Source: Acinetobacter variabilis (lineage in GTDB: Bacteria; Pseudomonadota; Gammaproteobacteria; Pseudomonadales; Moraxellaceae). From it: DNA of 64,000 nt. Positions 28,830 through 38,116 of this stretch are shown piece after piece. Below the pieces are notes generated by a model, which worked only from the letters and a program-made list of their open reading frames with translations, made no database searches and was not told the origin of the DNA. The stretch lies in assembly GCF_000369625.1 (NCBI RefSeq), contig NZ_KB850113.1, forward strand, positions 215,850 to 279,849. Reading direction: 5' to 3'. The position numbers and the translations under genes were made by a program. Position 1 is the stretch's first letter; each line of letters opens with the position of its first letter.

Positions 28830-30047
28830 TTAGAAACGGTAGCCGATTTTTAAGCCATAACCCATGGCATGGTTGTCTTCAAAATCACCTACAATAGTGC
28901 CGCCTGTTTGTGCTTGTGCATCTCCTAGCCAGAAGTATTTAACCCCAGCCTGGATAAAATAGTCTTCTGTAGGGCTGTATTGGCCGCCTAGACCGACACT
29001 CCAATAACCTTCAGTTGGACCCAAGGTGGTTACCGGGTTTCCTGCACCTGAGTCATAACCTACAGAAGCTGAACCTGACCATTTATTATTGAATTTGCGA
29101 CCTACACCGACTGTTGCTGACCATTGATCATCAGAGTAATCGATCAGATTTTGTGCTTTTCCTTTTGCCAAGGCTGAAGCTTGAGCGAGTAAAGATGGTG
29201 TCACAGCAAATTGGTCCCAATGAACCCAACGAAGATTTGCAAAAGCAATAGTATTTTGAGCGATACCTGACTGTAGATCAATATTTACCGACTGAGGTGT
29301 AACCGCCTCAACAGTGCTTTCTCTTTCACCTAAAGTCGCCAATAATGGTTTAGCTGGACTTAAAGGATGACCTGCATCAGGAAGTTTTTGTCCTAAAAGA
29401 GCTAAATCAGACTGTTCAGAAGATTTTGCTTTATGCTTAATTTCTGAACGATAGGTAACAGAAGCTTTTAATGCAATTTCAGGAATTTGATAAGCAAATC
29501 CAGCAAGCCATCCAAAGGCTTCTTCTTGTTTAAGCTGAATGTTATAGCCACTTAATAAAGAATAAGCACCCCCCCGTAATTTAATATCAGCCTCAACAGT
29601 TTGCCACACTGGACCAGCATAGAAATTCCAGTTTTCTGTAGGTTGATAACCAATGAGGGCAGTTAAATTATGTGTGTCAACATCAACTGATGTACCTTCT
29701 ACACCATTACCAAAAGAACCAGCAGTTTCAGCGTATGTTGCATCTGCTCCAAAAGGTTGATCATAGATCAAGCCTAAAGAAATTTTGTCTGTTGCTTGAA
29801 CTTTAATTGCAGCAGAGAGGAAATAGTAATCTTCCCCCATGTCGTTAATTTTTTCACCTTCAAAAGCAGATACTTTAGATTTCCCTTTCACAGTTGGATC
29901 AAGAACAGAAATTCCTGCTTCTGCATAGTTACCCGGCTGTAAAAAAGCAGAAATAGATTGACCAGAACGATCTAAGCCAGCTGCTTGAACTGCAGAAAGA
30001 GGTAAAGTGCTAAGTAAAATAGCAGAATAAATTTTATTGAGCTTCAT
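28830..30047 (-). CDS. OmpP1/FadL-family outer-membrane protein
   Basis: This 405-residue beta-barrel transporter is probably for long-chain fatty acids or other hydrophobic compounds. The start at 30047 has AGGGA upstream and opens a signal peptide ending AVQAAG. The mature N-terminus GLDRSGQSISAFLQPGNY is the FadL hatch region, and the protein ends with the barrel-closing aromatic GYRF. It is a shorter paralogue of the next gene upstream on the same strand, which lies 317 nt away with its own terminator. It has no long extracellular insertion. Confidence 0.9.
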   Translation of the reverse strand: MKLNKIYSAILLSTLPLSAVQAAGLDRSGQSISAFLQPGNYAEAGISVLDPTVKGKSKVSAFEGEKINDMGEDYYFLSAAIKVQATDKISLGLIYDQPFGADATYAETAGSFGNGVEGTSVDVDTHNLTALIGYQPTENWNFYAGPVWQTVEADIKLRGGAYSLLSGYNIQLKQEEAFGWLAGFAYQIPEIALKASVTYRSEIKHKAKSSEQSDLALLGQKLPDAGHPLSPAKPLLATLGERESTVEAVTPQSVNIDLQSGIAQNTIAFANLRWVHWDQFAVTPSLLAQASALAKGKAQNLIDYSDDQWSATVGVGRKFNNKWSGSASVGYDSGAGNPVTTLGPTEGYWSVGLGGQYSPTEDYFIQAGVKYFWLGDAQAQTGGTIVGDFEDNHAMGYGLKIGYRF

Positions 30048-30325
30048 GGTACGTTCCCTGATGCCATCTGTAACAAAAATGTGCTGGAAAAGTAACATAA
30101 TTTTAAAAAGAGTAAATACTCAGCTCTGTTGAAGAAATGAACTATGGCGGTTATAAAAAATGATTGCTTAGAGTATTTATACTATATTTTTTTTAATTAA
30201 CTTGATGAAAATAAACAAATAATGATTTTTATTAAAATATATAGAAAGTTGAACTCAGGAAAAATTTGATTGGTGATAAAAGCATCGAATAGTATGCGGG
30301 TGTATAAAAATATAAATGAGGCAGT

Positions 30326-30349
30326 AAAAACCACCCGAAGGTGGTTTTT
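30326..30349 (-). terminator. Terminator of second FadL-like gene
   Basis: The stem aaaaaccacc / ggtggttttt with loop cgaa lies 15 nt past the gene's stop on the minus strand. Confidence 0.85.
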
Positions 30350-30364
30350 ATTAACTAACAGGAA

Positions 30365-31795
30365 TTAGAAGCGATAGCCGATTTTCAGACCATATGCCCA
30401 TGCATCGTTATCTTCAAATTCAGCAACATACTCAGGACTACCAGCTTGTGCACCAGTTTGTGCTTTTGCATCACCTAACATAAAGTATTTTACACCACCA
30501 GCAATGAAAGTGGCTGGGGTTGGGCTGTATTGAAGACCTAGGCCAACATTCCAGTAACCTTCAGTTGGACCAAGTGTAGATACAGGGTTGCCTGCACCAG
30601 AATCCCAACCTACTGATACGTTACCAGCCCATAGGTCATTAAATTTACGGCCTACACCTACAGTTGCTGAAATTTGGTCATCTTCATATTCAACAAGATT
30701 AAAGCCATCTGGACGACCTATTAGAGGGCCTACAGCTTCACTTACATTGCCAAATTGGTAAGGACGAATAGAAAAGTTTGACCAGTCTACCCAGCGTACA
30801 TTAGCGAAAGCTACAGTATTTGCCATTACACCTGTTTGGAAATCCAAGTTTACAGATTGAGGTGTAGTAATTTTAGTTTTGCCTGAATCATCTAGAGTAG
30901 CAAGCTGAGCAGGAGAAACACCTAGACCACCTAATACAGTTGTTAGTAAAGGGAAGTTTAAAAGTGATAAGTCTTCAGAAGCTGAAATATCATGGTCAAT
31001 TTCTGAACGATAAGTTACAGAAGCTTTTAAAGCAATATCTGGGATTTGGAAGGCTAAACCTGCTAACCAGCCTGTACCACTTGTTTCTTTAAATGTCGCA
31101 TCATAACCATTGAAAAGGCTATATGCTTGACCGCGTAAGCTTAGATTCCCTTTAACGGTTTGATAGACACCACCACCGTAGATATTCCAGTTTTCAGTCG
31201 GTTGGTAACCAAAAACTAAAGATAGGTTTTGAGTATCTACTTCAACTTTAGTATTCCCTTCGCCTAAGAAATTATTACCTGCAGCAAGTGCTCCAGTTAA
31301 CTGTTGAAATGCTGCACTATCTCTAACTTGTTGAGAAGCAAATGCTATTGTTTGGTCATTTACTGGCTGTCCTTGAGCTTCAAGAGCTGCAATTGCTCTA
31401 GTACGTACAATATTATTTATTGCACCAGTTGATAAGATAGTGTCTGTACCTGGGTTTGAAGTAAAGACATTGGTACCTTGGTATTCTGCATCAGCGCCAT
31501 ATGGTTGGTCATATAAAATACCGACTGAGAATTTTTCAGTAGGTTGAAATTTTAAGGCCGCGCTTGGGAAATAGTAATCACCAGCCATATCTTCAATATT
31601 ACGGCGTGTTTCACTTGTACCAGCTTCTTTACCAGATACATCTGGATCTAGGACTGAAATACCTGCTTCAAAATAGTTACCAGGTTGCAGGAAGGCCGCC
31701 ATTGATTGGCCTGAACGATCTAGTGCTGCTGCAAATGCGCCTGTCATAGGCACAGTTGCAAGAATCATTGCAGTAGTTAATGTTTTTAATTTCAT
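30365..31795 (-). CDS. OmpP1/FadL-family outer-membrane protein, long paralogue
   Basis: This 476-residue beta-barrel has a signal peptide ending GAFAAA and mature start LDRSGQSMAAFLQPGNYFEAG, nearly the same as the neighbouring gene. It differs mainly by an insertion of about 60-70 residues after the segment YDQPYGADAEYQG, which probably forms an extracellular loop. Both C-termini read YGLKIGYRF. Tandem FadL copies suggest duplication followed by specialisation of the substrate loop. Substrate is unknown. Confidence 0.9.
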   Translation of the reverse strand: MKLKTLTTAMILATVPMTGAFAAALDRSGQSMAAFLQPGNYFEAGISVLDPDVSGKEAGTSETRRNIEDMAGDYYFPSAALKFQPTEKFSVGILYDQPYGADAEYQGTNVFTSNPGTDTILSTGAINNIVRTRAIAALEAQGQPVNDQTIAFASQQVRDSAAFQQLTGALAAGNNFLGEGNTKVEVDTQNLSLVFGYQPTENWNIYGGGVYQTVKGNLSLRGQAYSLFNGYDATFKETSGTGWLAGLAFQIPDIALKASVTYRSEIDHDISASEDLSLLNFPLLTTVLGGLGVSPAQLATLDDSGKTKITTPQSVNLDFQTGVMANTVAFANVRWVDWSNFSIRPYQFGNVSEAVGPLIGRPDGFNLVEYEDDQISATVGVGRKFNDLWAGNVSVGWDSGAGNPVSTLGPTEGYWNVGLGLQYSPTPATFIAGGVKYFMLGDAKAQTGAQAGSPEYVAEFEDNDAWAYGLKIGYRF

Positions 31796-32132
31796 TTACG
31801 TCTTTCCTTGAGGTACAAATTTATATCTAGCGTTGTTGTTTGCACTTATTAAATTCTTGGAGATTTCGGGTATTTATCCGCAATCATTTGTTACTCCATG
31901 TGACAAAAATAGCACAATTAAAATAAGAGTAAATGCTCTAGAAAAAACTAATTAGTCTAAAAAAGCATCAAAATAGAGTTTTTGCACCAAAAAATAGCCT
32001 TATTTTGAAATAAGTATTTGAAAGTAAAGTAAATAAAATAATGGAGAAAAAATGATTTTTTGTATAAAAAATATTCTAAAAATATGAAGATTAACGCTAA
32101 TTTTTTGAAGTATAGATCACATTTTGAAAGGA
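31796..32132. other. Intergenic region upstream of FadL-like gene
   Basis: These ~340 very AT-rich nucleotides hold the promoter region of the FadL-like gene. I see no further gene. A minus-strand frame here runs into the tRNA and is rejected. Confidence 0.4.
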
Positions 32133-32208
32133 TGGTGCGCCCTGCGGGACTCGAACCCACGTCGGTCGCTTAGGAGGCAACTGCTCTATCCAGTTAAGCT
32201 AAGGGCGC
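32133..32208 (-). tRNA. tRNA-Arg (CCU anticodon)
   Basis: This is a complete cloverleaf of 76 nt with encoded CCA. The acceptor stem GCGCCCT pairs with AGGGCGC. The anticodon stem GTTGC/GCGAC encloses the loop CTCCTAA, giving anticodon CCT for the AGG codon. The T-loop GTTCGAGTC is canonical. Confidence 0.97.
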
Positions 32209-32297
32209 AAAAAGAAGGCTATTGTACTGTAAAAATGCAAAAAAAAGTTATTGCCGAAACAATAACTTTAAAAATCATCGATTAAAAGATTTTTTGA

Positions 32298-33650
32298 TTA
32301 ATTCTTAGGGCGCAGTGCCTTAAACAGAATAAACATGATCACGACCCAGATCGGAAGCATCAGCACTGATTCTTTAAAACCTTGTGTCCACATGATGTAA
32401 AGAATGGTCGCAATGAAAGCTAAAACCAGAATATTACTTGCAGGTGACCACAATGCAGGGAAACTGGTCTTTTGTCCTAACTGCTTCATGCTTTGCATAA
32501 ACTTGAAGTGAGTCAGGCTAATCATTGCCCAGTTCAGTACTAATGCACCTACCACCACATAAATCAGATGACTTAAGGCATCTTCAGGAACAAAGTAGTT
32601 TAGGAGTACACAGCCGAAAATCAGCAGAGCAGAGAACAGAACTGCAGGAATTGGCACCCCTTGTTTGTTCACGGTCTTGAAGATTTTAGGGGCATTACCT
32701 TGCTGCGCCAGACCATAGAGCATACGGCTATTGGCATACATACCACTGTTATAAACAGAAAGTGCAGCTGTCAGGATGATGAAGTTCAGCAGATGTGCTG
32801 CCCAGTCAATCCCCAGCTGGCTGAAGATCATCACAAACGGGCTTTTATCCAGGCCACCCAGTTCCAGTTGGTTCCAAGGCACTAAAGACAACAGGATTGT
32901 CAATGCACCTACATAGAATACCAGAATACGGAATACCACCTGATTAATCGCTTTTGGAATGGTTTTTTCTGGATTTTCAGCTTCTGCTGCTGCCATCCCG
33001 ATCAGTTCAATCCCCCCGAAGGCAAACATCAGGAAGGCCAGCATATAGAATAAGCCTTCAAAGCCATTAGGGAAGAAACCACCCGCAGTCCAGAGGTTAC
33101 TGAAAGAAGCCCCTGAAGATGCATCAGCGGTCAGGATCAGATAGAGACCAAAGACAATCATGGAAATGACTGCAGTCACTTTCACAATGGACAGCCAGAA
33201 TTCTGATTCACCGTAAAATTTCACATTGCCGAGATTGACCAGCGTAATTACGATGAAGAAAAACAGGACTGAGGTCCAGGCAGGAATATGCGGCCACCAG
33301 TAATTAATATATTTTGCAACGGCGGTAAGTTCGGTCATGGCTACCAGGATATATAAGATCCAGTAGTTCCAACCCGCAAGGAAACCGGGGAATTTGCCCC
33401 AGTATTTATAAGCAAAATGGCTGAATGAACCTGCTACAGGTTCATGAACAATCATCTCACCCAATTGACGCATGATTAAGAATGCAATTAAGCCACCAAT
33501 GGCATAGCCAAGAATAATAGAAGGACCCGCAGATTGGATCACCTGTGCGGAACCTAAGAATAAGCCTGTGCCAATTGCACCGCCCATGGCGATCAACTGA
33601 ATATGACGGTTCTTTAAGCCACGCTGAAGTTGTGAAGACTCGTTATTCAA
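32298..33650 (-). CDS. aroP: Aromatic amino acid permease (AroP-like)
   Basis: This 450-residue inner-membrane protein has twelve helices of the amino acid-polyamine-organocation (APC) superfamily. The N-terminus LQRGLKNRHIQLIAMGGAIG, the block GEMIVHEPVAGSFSHFAYKYWG and AEAENPEKTIPKAINQV match AroP/PheP proteins that import Phe, Tyr and Trp with protons. The start codon appears to be TTG at 33650 with a poor ribosome site, so the exact start is less certain. It is divergent from the prpF homologue. Confidence 0.9.
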   Translation of the reverse strand: MNNESSQLQRGLKNRHIQLIAMGGAIGTGLFLGSAQVIQSAGPSIILGYAIGGLIAFLIMRQLGEMIVHEPVAGSFSHFAYKYWGKFPGFLAGWNYWILYILVAMTELTAVAKYINYWWPHIPAWTSVLFFFIVITLVNLGNVKFYGESEFWLSIVKVTAVISMIVFGLYLILTADASSGASFSNLWTAGGFFPNGFEGLFYMLAFLMFAFGGIELIGMAAAEAENPEKTIPKAINQVVFRILVFYVGALTILLSLVPWNQLELGGLDKSPFVMIFSQLGIDWAAHLLNFIILTAALSVYNSGMYANSRMLYGLAQQGNAPKIFKTVNKQGVPIPAVLFSALLIFGCVLLNYFVPEDALSHLIYVVVGALVLNWAMISLTHFKFMQSMKQLGQKTSFPALWSPASNILVLAFIATILYIMWTQGFKESVLMLPIWVVIMFILFKALRPKN

Positions 33651-33981
33651 AGTGTTCAGCCCGACAATGTAAGAAATAGGTATAAAGATTGTAATGGAAC
33701 AAAGTTAAGAAGCCTAGAGCACCCGTCTGGATGAAATATTATTATCGTATTTATAAAAAAAATTATAAAAATAAATAGAATAAAAGATATGTGAATCAAT
33801 ATATTAATTTTATTGAAAATGTAACTGATGAGTTTGCTGTTTTTTTAACTCGACACAAATGCTGTTTTTTTATACTTAGGTCGGGCAAGGCAACTACTTG
33901 GCTTTAAACCGATTATACTCGTCTCACAAATATTCAATAATTTTGATCAGAATAAAGACAAGCCAGAGGAAGAAAGTATTC
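33651..33981. other. Divergent promoter region aroP / prpF
   Basis: No gene lies in these 331 nt. A 12-nt direct repeat tgctgttttttt occurs at 33835-33846 and 33860-33871, spaced 25 nt apart, just upstream of the prpF homologue. It could be a paired binding site, but I have no further support. Confidence 0.35.
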
Positions 33982-35172
33982 ATGAGTTTCGCTGCTCAAA
34001 TCAAAATCCCAGCCACTTATATGCGCGGAGGCACCAGTAAAGGGGTATTCTTTAAACTGGACGATTTACCTGATGCTGCACAACAGGCAGGCCGGATTCG
34101 GGACCAGTTATTATTAAGAGTGATCGGCAGCCCGGATCCATATGGCAAGCAGATTGATGGGATGGGCGGTGCCAGTTCAAGTACCAGCAAAACTGTGATT
34201 TTGTCTAAAAGTCAGCAAGAAAATCATGATATAGATTATCTGTTTGGTCAGGTATCGATTGATCGACCTTTTGTGGACTGGAGTGGTAATTGTGGCAATC
34301 TGACTGCAGCAGTTGGGGCATTTGCGATTTCCAATGGTCTAGTCGATCCTGCACGTATTCCTGAAAATGGGCTGTGTACGGTTCGAATCTGGCAGGCGAA
34401 TATTCAGAAAACCATTATTGCCCATGTACCGATGCAGAATGGTCAGGTTCAGGAACTAGGTGATTTTGAGCTGGATGGCGTAACTTTTCCAGCAGCCGAA
34501 GTGCAGATTGAATTTCTGGATCCTGCCGATGATGATGCCGAGGGCGGTTCAATGTTTCCGACTGGAAATTTAACCGATACGCTGGAAGTACCGAATATTG
34601 GCAGCTTTGAAGTGACGATGATTAATGCCGGGATCCCGACAGTTTTTTTAAAAGCAGAAGACCTGGGCTATAACGGTACCGAGTTACAGGACCATATCAA
34701 CAATGATGCAGCTGCCTTGGTGAAGTTTGAAACCATCCGAGCTTATGCTGCTCAACAGATGGGTCTGATTCAGGACATTAGTGAAGCTGTTACACGTCAG
34801 CATACGCCAAAGATCGCCTTTGTGGCTCCGCCAAAGACTTATACGTCCTCTAGTGGTAAGGAAGTCACTGAGGCAGATAGCGATATTCTGGTCCGTGCCT
34901 TATCGATGGGTAAATTGCATCATGCCATGATGGGGACAGCGGCTGTAGCGATTGGGACAGCGGCAGCAATTCCGGGAACCTTGGTCAATCGTGTTGCGGG
35001 TGGTGGTGAACGTGAATCAGTCCGCTTCGGTCATCCTTCCGGTACCTTAAGAGTGGGTGCGCAAGCAGTGCAGGAAAATGGAGAATGGAAAGTGAAAAAA
35101 GCCATTATGAGTCGTAGTGCTCGTGTGCTAATGGAAGGTTGGGTGCGTGTTCCTGAAGATGTTCTTTCTTAA
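33982..35172 (+). CDS. prpF: PrpF-family isomerase (2-methylaconitate type)
   Basis: This 396-residue member of the PrpF/AcnD-accessory family catalyses cis-trans isomerisation of methylaconitate or related tricarboxylates. The N-terminus IPATYMRGGTSKGVFF, the catalytic-lysine region and GMGGASSSTSKTVIL are typical, and the fold is two diaminopimelate-epimerase-like halves. The ATG at 33982 has GAGGAAG upstream; the longer frame to 33898 is not supported. None of the other methylcitrate-cycle genes (prpB, prpC, acnD) is nearby, so the true substrate may differ from PrpF. Confidence 0.88.
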   Translation: MSFAAQIKIPATYMRGGTSKGVFFKLDDLPDAAQQAGRIRDQLLLRVIGSPDPYGKQIDGMGGASSSTSKTVILSKSQQENHDIDYLFGQVSIDRPFVDWSGNCGNLTAAVGAFAISNGLVDPARIPENGLCTVRIWQANIQKTIIAHVPMQNGQVQELGDFELDGVTFPAAEVQIEFLDPADDDAEGGSMFPTGNLTDTLEVPNIGSFEVTMINAGIPTVFLKAEDLGYNGTELQDHINNDAAALVKFETIRAYAAQQMGLIQDISEAVTRQHTPKIAFVAPPKTYTSSSGKEVTEADSDILVRALSMGKLHHAMMGTAAVAIGTAAAIPGTLVNRVAGGGERESVRFGHPSGTLRVGAQAVQENGEWKVKKAIMSRSARVLMEGWVRVPEDVLS

Positions 35173-35201
35173 AATTATTTCTTGAGAAAATTAGCCTAAG
35201 T

Positions 35202-35230
35202 AAAACCATCAGTTCTCTGGTGGTTTTTTA
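35202..35230 (+). terminator. Terminator after prpF homologue
   Basis: The stem aaaaccatcag / ctggtggtttt, with one G-T pair and loop ttct, is followed by T's. Confidence 0.8.
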
Positions 35231-35396
35231 TTGATGCAGATTTTCTACCTCAAATTTTCAGTCTCAATACAGAATTATGAAACAACATTTGGATTTAAGA
35301 CTGAAAATTCAAAGCAATTCTAGGTACAATACCTGATAACAGACAGGCACTTATAAACTGTCATTTTATTATTCTGGCTACGTATTCGAGGCGAAT

Positions 35397-36305
35397 GTGT
35401 CATCTATCACTGACGTATCAACCCATGCACTAACTCAAGCACAACAACGGATTCAACACGATTTAATGACTGCTTTGGAAGCCTTTTCCATTCCGGAACC
35501 GTTAAAGTCGGCAGTACATCATGCCGTAATGCTAGGAGGAAAACGGGTACGTCCAGCACTCTGTTATGCCACTGCCGCATTAAAACCAAATCAGAATAAT
35601 GCTGCGGTACGCCGTGCCGCAGTTGCGATCGAGTTTATTCATTGCTATTCGCTAGCCCATGATGACCTGCCATGCATGGACAATGACTTGTTACGTCGTG
35701 GTCAGCCAACCTGTCATGCTGCTTTTGGTGAAGATACGGCTCTTCTGGCAGGTGATATTTTGCAATCTATGGCGTTTGAAATTCTGGGTAGTCGTCTGTT
35801 TGATCAGGGGCCTGCAGTAGAGCCAGCGATTGTCTTGAAGCAAATGCAGATTCTGGCGACTGCTTCCTCGAAAATGGTCAATGGTCAGGTACTGGATTTA
35901 CAAGCCGAAGCCAAAAAAATTGATCAGGAAGCATTGGAAACCATTCACCGTAATAAAACCGGTGCTCTGATCAGTGCAGCGATTATGATGGCAGCGGTAA
36001 CCATCTTTGAAGGGACTGATGTGGCGATTCCAAAACTGCGTGAATTCGGGCAAGCGATTGGTCTAGCTTTCCAGGTACAGGACGATATTTTGGATATTAT
36101 TTCTGATACAGAAGTGCTGGGTAAAACGGCGGGCAAGGATGAACAAGTGGAGAAGTCAACTTATCCTGCATTGATGGGTTTAGAGCAAGCCCAAGACTAT
36201 GCACAGCGGTTACATGATCAGGCGATGACTGCACTGAATCATTTTGAAGGGCAAGCCGATGACCTGATGCAGATTACCCAGTTCCTGCTGACACGTAAAA
36301 GCTGA
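35397..36305 (+). CDS. ispA: Farnesyl diphosphate synthase IspA
   Basis: This 302-residue prenyltransferase makes farnesyl diphosphate from isopentenyl and dimethylallyl diphosphates for quinone and undecaprenol synthesis. The first aspartate-rich motif is DDLPCMDND, and the second is DDILD in FQVQDDILDI. GGKRVRPAL lies near the N-terminus. The GTG start is preceded by GAGG. It is a single gene with its own terminator. Confidence 0.95.
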   Translation: MSSITDVSTHALTQAQQRIQHDLMTALEAFSIPEPLKSAVHHAVMLGGKRVRPALCYATAALKPNQNNAAVRRAAVAIEFIHCYSLAHDDLPCMDNDLLRRGQPTCHAAFGEDTALLAGDILQSMAFEILGSRLFDQGPAVEPAIVLKQMQILATASSKMVNGQVLDLQAEAKKIDQEALETIHRNKTGALISAAIMMAAVTIFEGTDVAIPKLREFGQAIGLAFQVQDDILDIISDTEVLGKTAGKDEQVEKSTYPALMGLEQAQDYAQRLHDQAMTALNHFEGQADDLMQITQFLLTRKS

Positions 36306-36348
36306 TTTGAATAAACTAATCTTCCTGAAATCAGCTTAAAACAAGCAT

Positions 36349-36378
36349 AAAAAAGAGGACTTAAAGTCCTCTTTTTTA
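36349..36378. terminator. Bidirectional terminator ispA / putP
   Basis: A 12-bp perfect stem aaaaaagaggac / gtcctctttttt with loop ttaaa lies between the convergent ispA and putP genes. Confidence 0.9.
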
Positions 36379-36391
36379 TATGTATATGGAA

Positions 36392-37903
36392 TTATTTGCT
36401 TTCATTATACAGACGTTCTGCCTGTTCAAAGCGTGTGGTAATTTCAGCTGTTGGCGCTTTGCCTAATAGACTCACAACCACAATCGCAATCCATGAACAG
36501 ATAAAGCCTGGAATAATTTCATAGATACCGGCTGGAATAAAGCCAAGACCTGTTCCGCCAATAGTATTCTTCCACAGAATCACCATACATGCGCCAACGA
36601 TCATACCTGCCAAAGCACCATTCAAGGTCATACGTTTCCAGAACAGAGACAGAATAATCAATGGACCAAAAGCAGCGCCAAAACCAGCCCAGGCATACGC
36701 CACCAGACCAAGCACTTTAGATTCAGGATTACCAGCCATCCAGATCGCCAGTAAAGCAATGAGAAGTACCATCAAACGACCGACCCACACCAGCTCTTTT
36801 TGTGAAGCATTTTTACGCAGAAATGATTTATAGAAGTCTTCAGTCAAGGTACTTGAACAAACCAGTAACTGACAGCTAAGCGTACTCATTACTGCAGCGA
36901 GAATGGCCGCTAGAACTACACCGGCAATCCATGGATTGAACAGGATTTTAGTCAGTTCCATAAATACGGTTTCAGGATTGGCATTCACCACAGTAGCGAT
37001 TTCCGGATGTTGCTGAAAGTAGGCAATACCAAAGAAACCTGCAGCTACTGCGCCACCTAGACAAAGTGTCATCCAGGTCATCCCGATACGACGTGCATTC
37101 GGAATCGACTTCACTGAATCGGCGGCCATAAAACGTACTAAAATATGCGGCTGACCAAAATAACCCAAACCCCATGCCATTAAGGACAGGATTGCGATGG
37201 TACTTAGATCACCGACCAGGTTCATGGCCTGTGGGCGTGCGGCTTCCAAAGCGAGCGTAACTTGTGACATATCTGAAAAAGTCAGAATGGTTACAATTGG
37301 TGTGAGGAGCAGGGCAAAGATCATCAGGGTTGCCTGAATGGTATCGGTCCAGCTGACTGCCAGGAAACCGCCGATAAATACATAACTGATCGTTGCAATT
37401 GCACTGATCCAGAGTGCCGTATTATAAGACATATCGAACATGCTTTCGAATAGACGTGCACCTGCCACCATGCCTGACGCACAGTAAATCGCAAAGAAAA
37501 TCAGAATGACAAATGCAGAAACCACACGCAGCACTTTTTTCTGATCGTTAAAGCGGTTCGAGAAATAGTCCGGTAGGGTCAGGGCATTGTGCTGGACTTC
37601 GGTATGGACCCGTAAACGGCCCGCAACTAGCAGCCAGTTCAGCCATGCACCGATAATCAGACCAATCGCAATCCACATTTCAGACAGGCCAGAAAGATAA
37701 ATTGCGCCTGGTAAGCCCATCAGCAGCCAGCCACTCATGTCGGAAGCCCCTGCAGAAAGTGCAGTTACGAAACTACCTAAACGTCGGCCCCCTAAGATGT
37801 AATCGGAAAAGTTGTTTGTCGCGCGGTATGCCATCAGGCCGATCACGACCATGCCGACAATATAAAAAAGAAAGGTAATTAAGGTTGGATTTAGGGAGCT
37901 CAT
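36392..37903 (-). CDS. putP: Sodium/proline symporter PutP
   Basis: This 503-residue sodium:solute symporter (SSS family) has about thirteen helices. It has YILGGRRLGSFVTALSAGASDMSGWLLMG, which carries the sodium-site region, and AYAWAGFGAAFGPLI, both hallmarks of PutP. It imports proline for nutrition and osmoprotection. The ATG at 37903 is chosen (the protein then starts MSSLNPTLITFL) over the longer frame to 37942, because GGATACC is upstream and the extra residues are polar and unlike the family. Confidence 0.93.
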   Translation of the reverse strand: MSSLNPTLITFLFYIVGMVVIGLMAYRATNNFSDYILGGRRLGSFVTALSAGASDMSGWLLMGLPGAIYLSGLSEMWIAIGLIIGAWLNWLLVAGRLRVHTEVQHNALTLPDYFSNRFNDQKKVLRVVSAFVILIFFAIYCASGMVAGARLFESMFDMSYNTALWISAIATISYVFIGGFLAVSWTDTIQATLMIFALLLTPIVTILTFSDMSQVTLALEAARPQAMNLVGDLSTIAILSLMAWGLGYFGQPHILVRFMAADSVKSIPNARRIGMTWMTLCLGGAVAAGFFGIAYFQQHPEIATVVNANPETVFMELTKILFNPWIAGVVLAAILAAVMSTLSCQLLVCSSTLTEDFYKSFLRKNASQKELVWVGRLMVLLIALLAIWMAGNPESKVLGLVAYAWAGFGAAFGPLIILSLFWKRMTLNGALAGMIVGACMVILWKNTIGGTGLGFIPAGIYEIIPGFICSWIAIVVVSLLGKAPTAEITTRFEQAERLYNESK

Positions 37904-38072
37904 ACGGTATCCATTTTTAAGTTGGACAGTAGATCGAAACAAGGATTTTGACAGATGCGAAAGACTTTAATCCGAAAGCCAAGCAACATCGAATCCAGAG
38001 GATTTCAAAAATAAACGCGAAATTTAACCATAAATTCACAATCTTTGCTGAGATTTTCTTATTTTGAAAGAA

Positions 38073-38098
38073 AATAGGCAACCAATTGGCTGCCTATT
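38073..38098 (-). terminator. Terminator of qmcA
   Basis: A near-perfect 26-nt palindrome (aataggca...tgcctatt) lies just after the qmcA stop and is followed by T-rich sequence on the minus strand. Confidence 0.7.
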
Positions 38099-38116
38099 GT
38101 GAAGTATCTCTGAAAT

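Noticed and set aside
31957..32160. 67-codon minus-strand frame
   Set aside because: It overlaps the 3' part of the tRNA-Arg gene, is very AT-rich and has no ribosome site.
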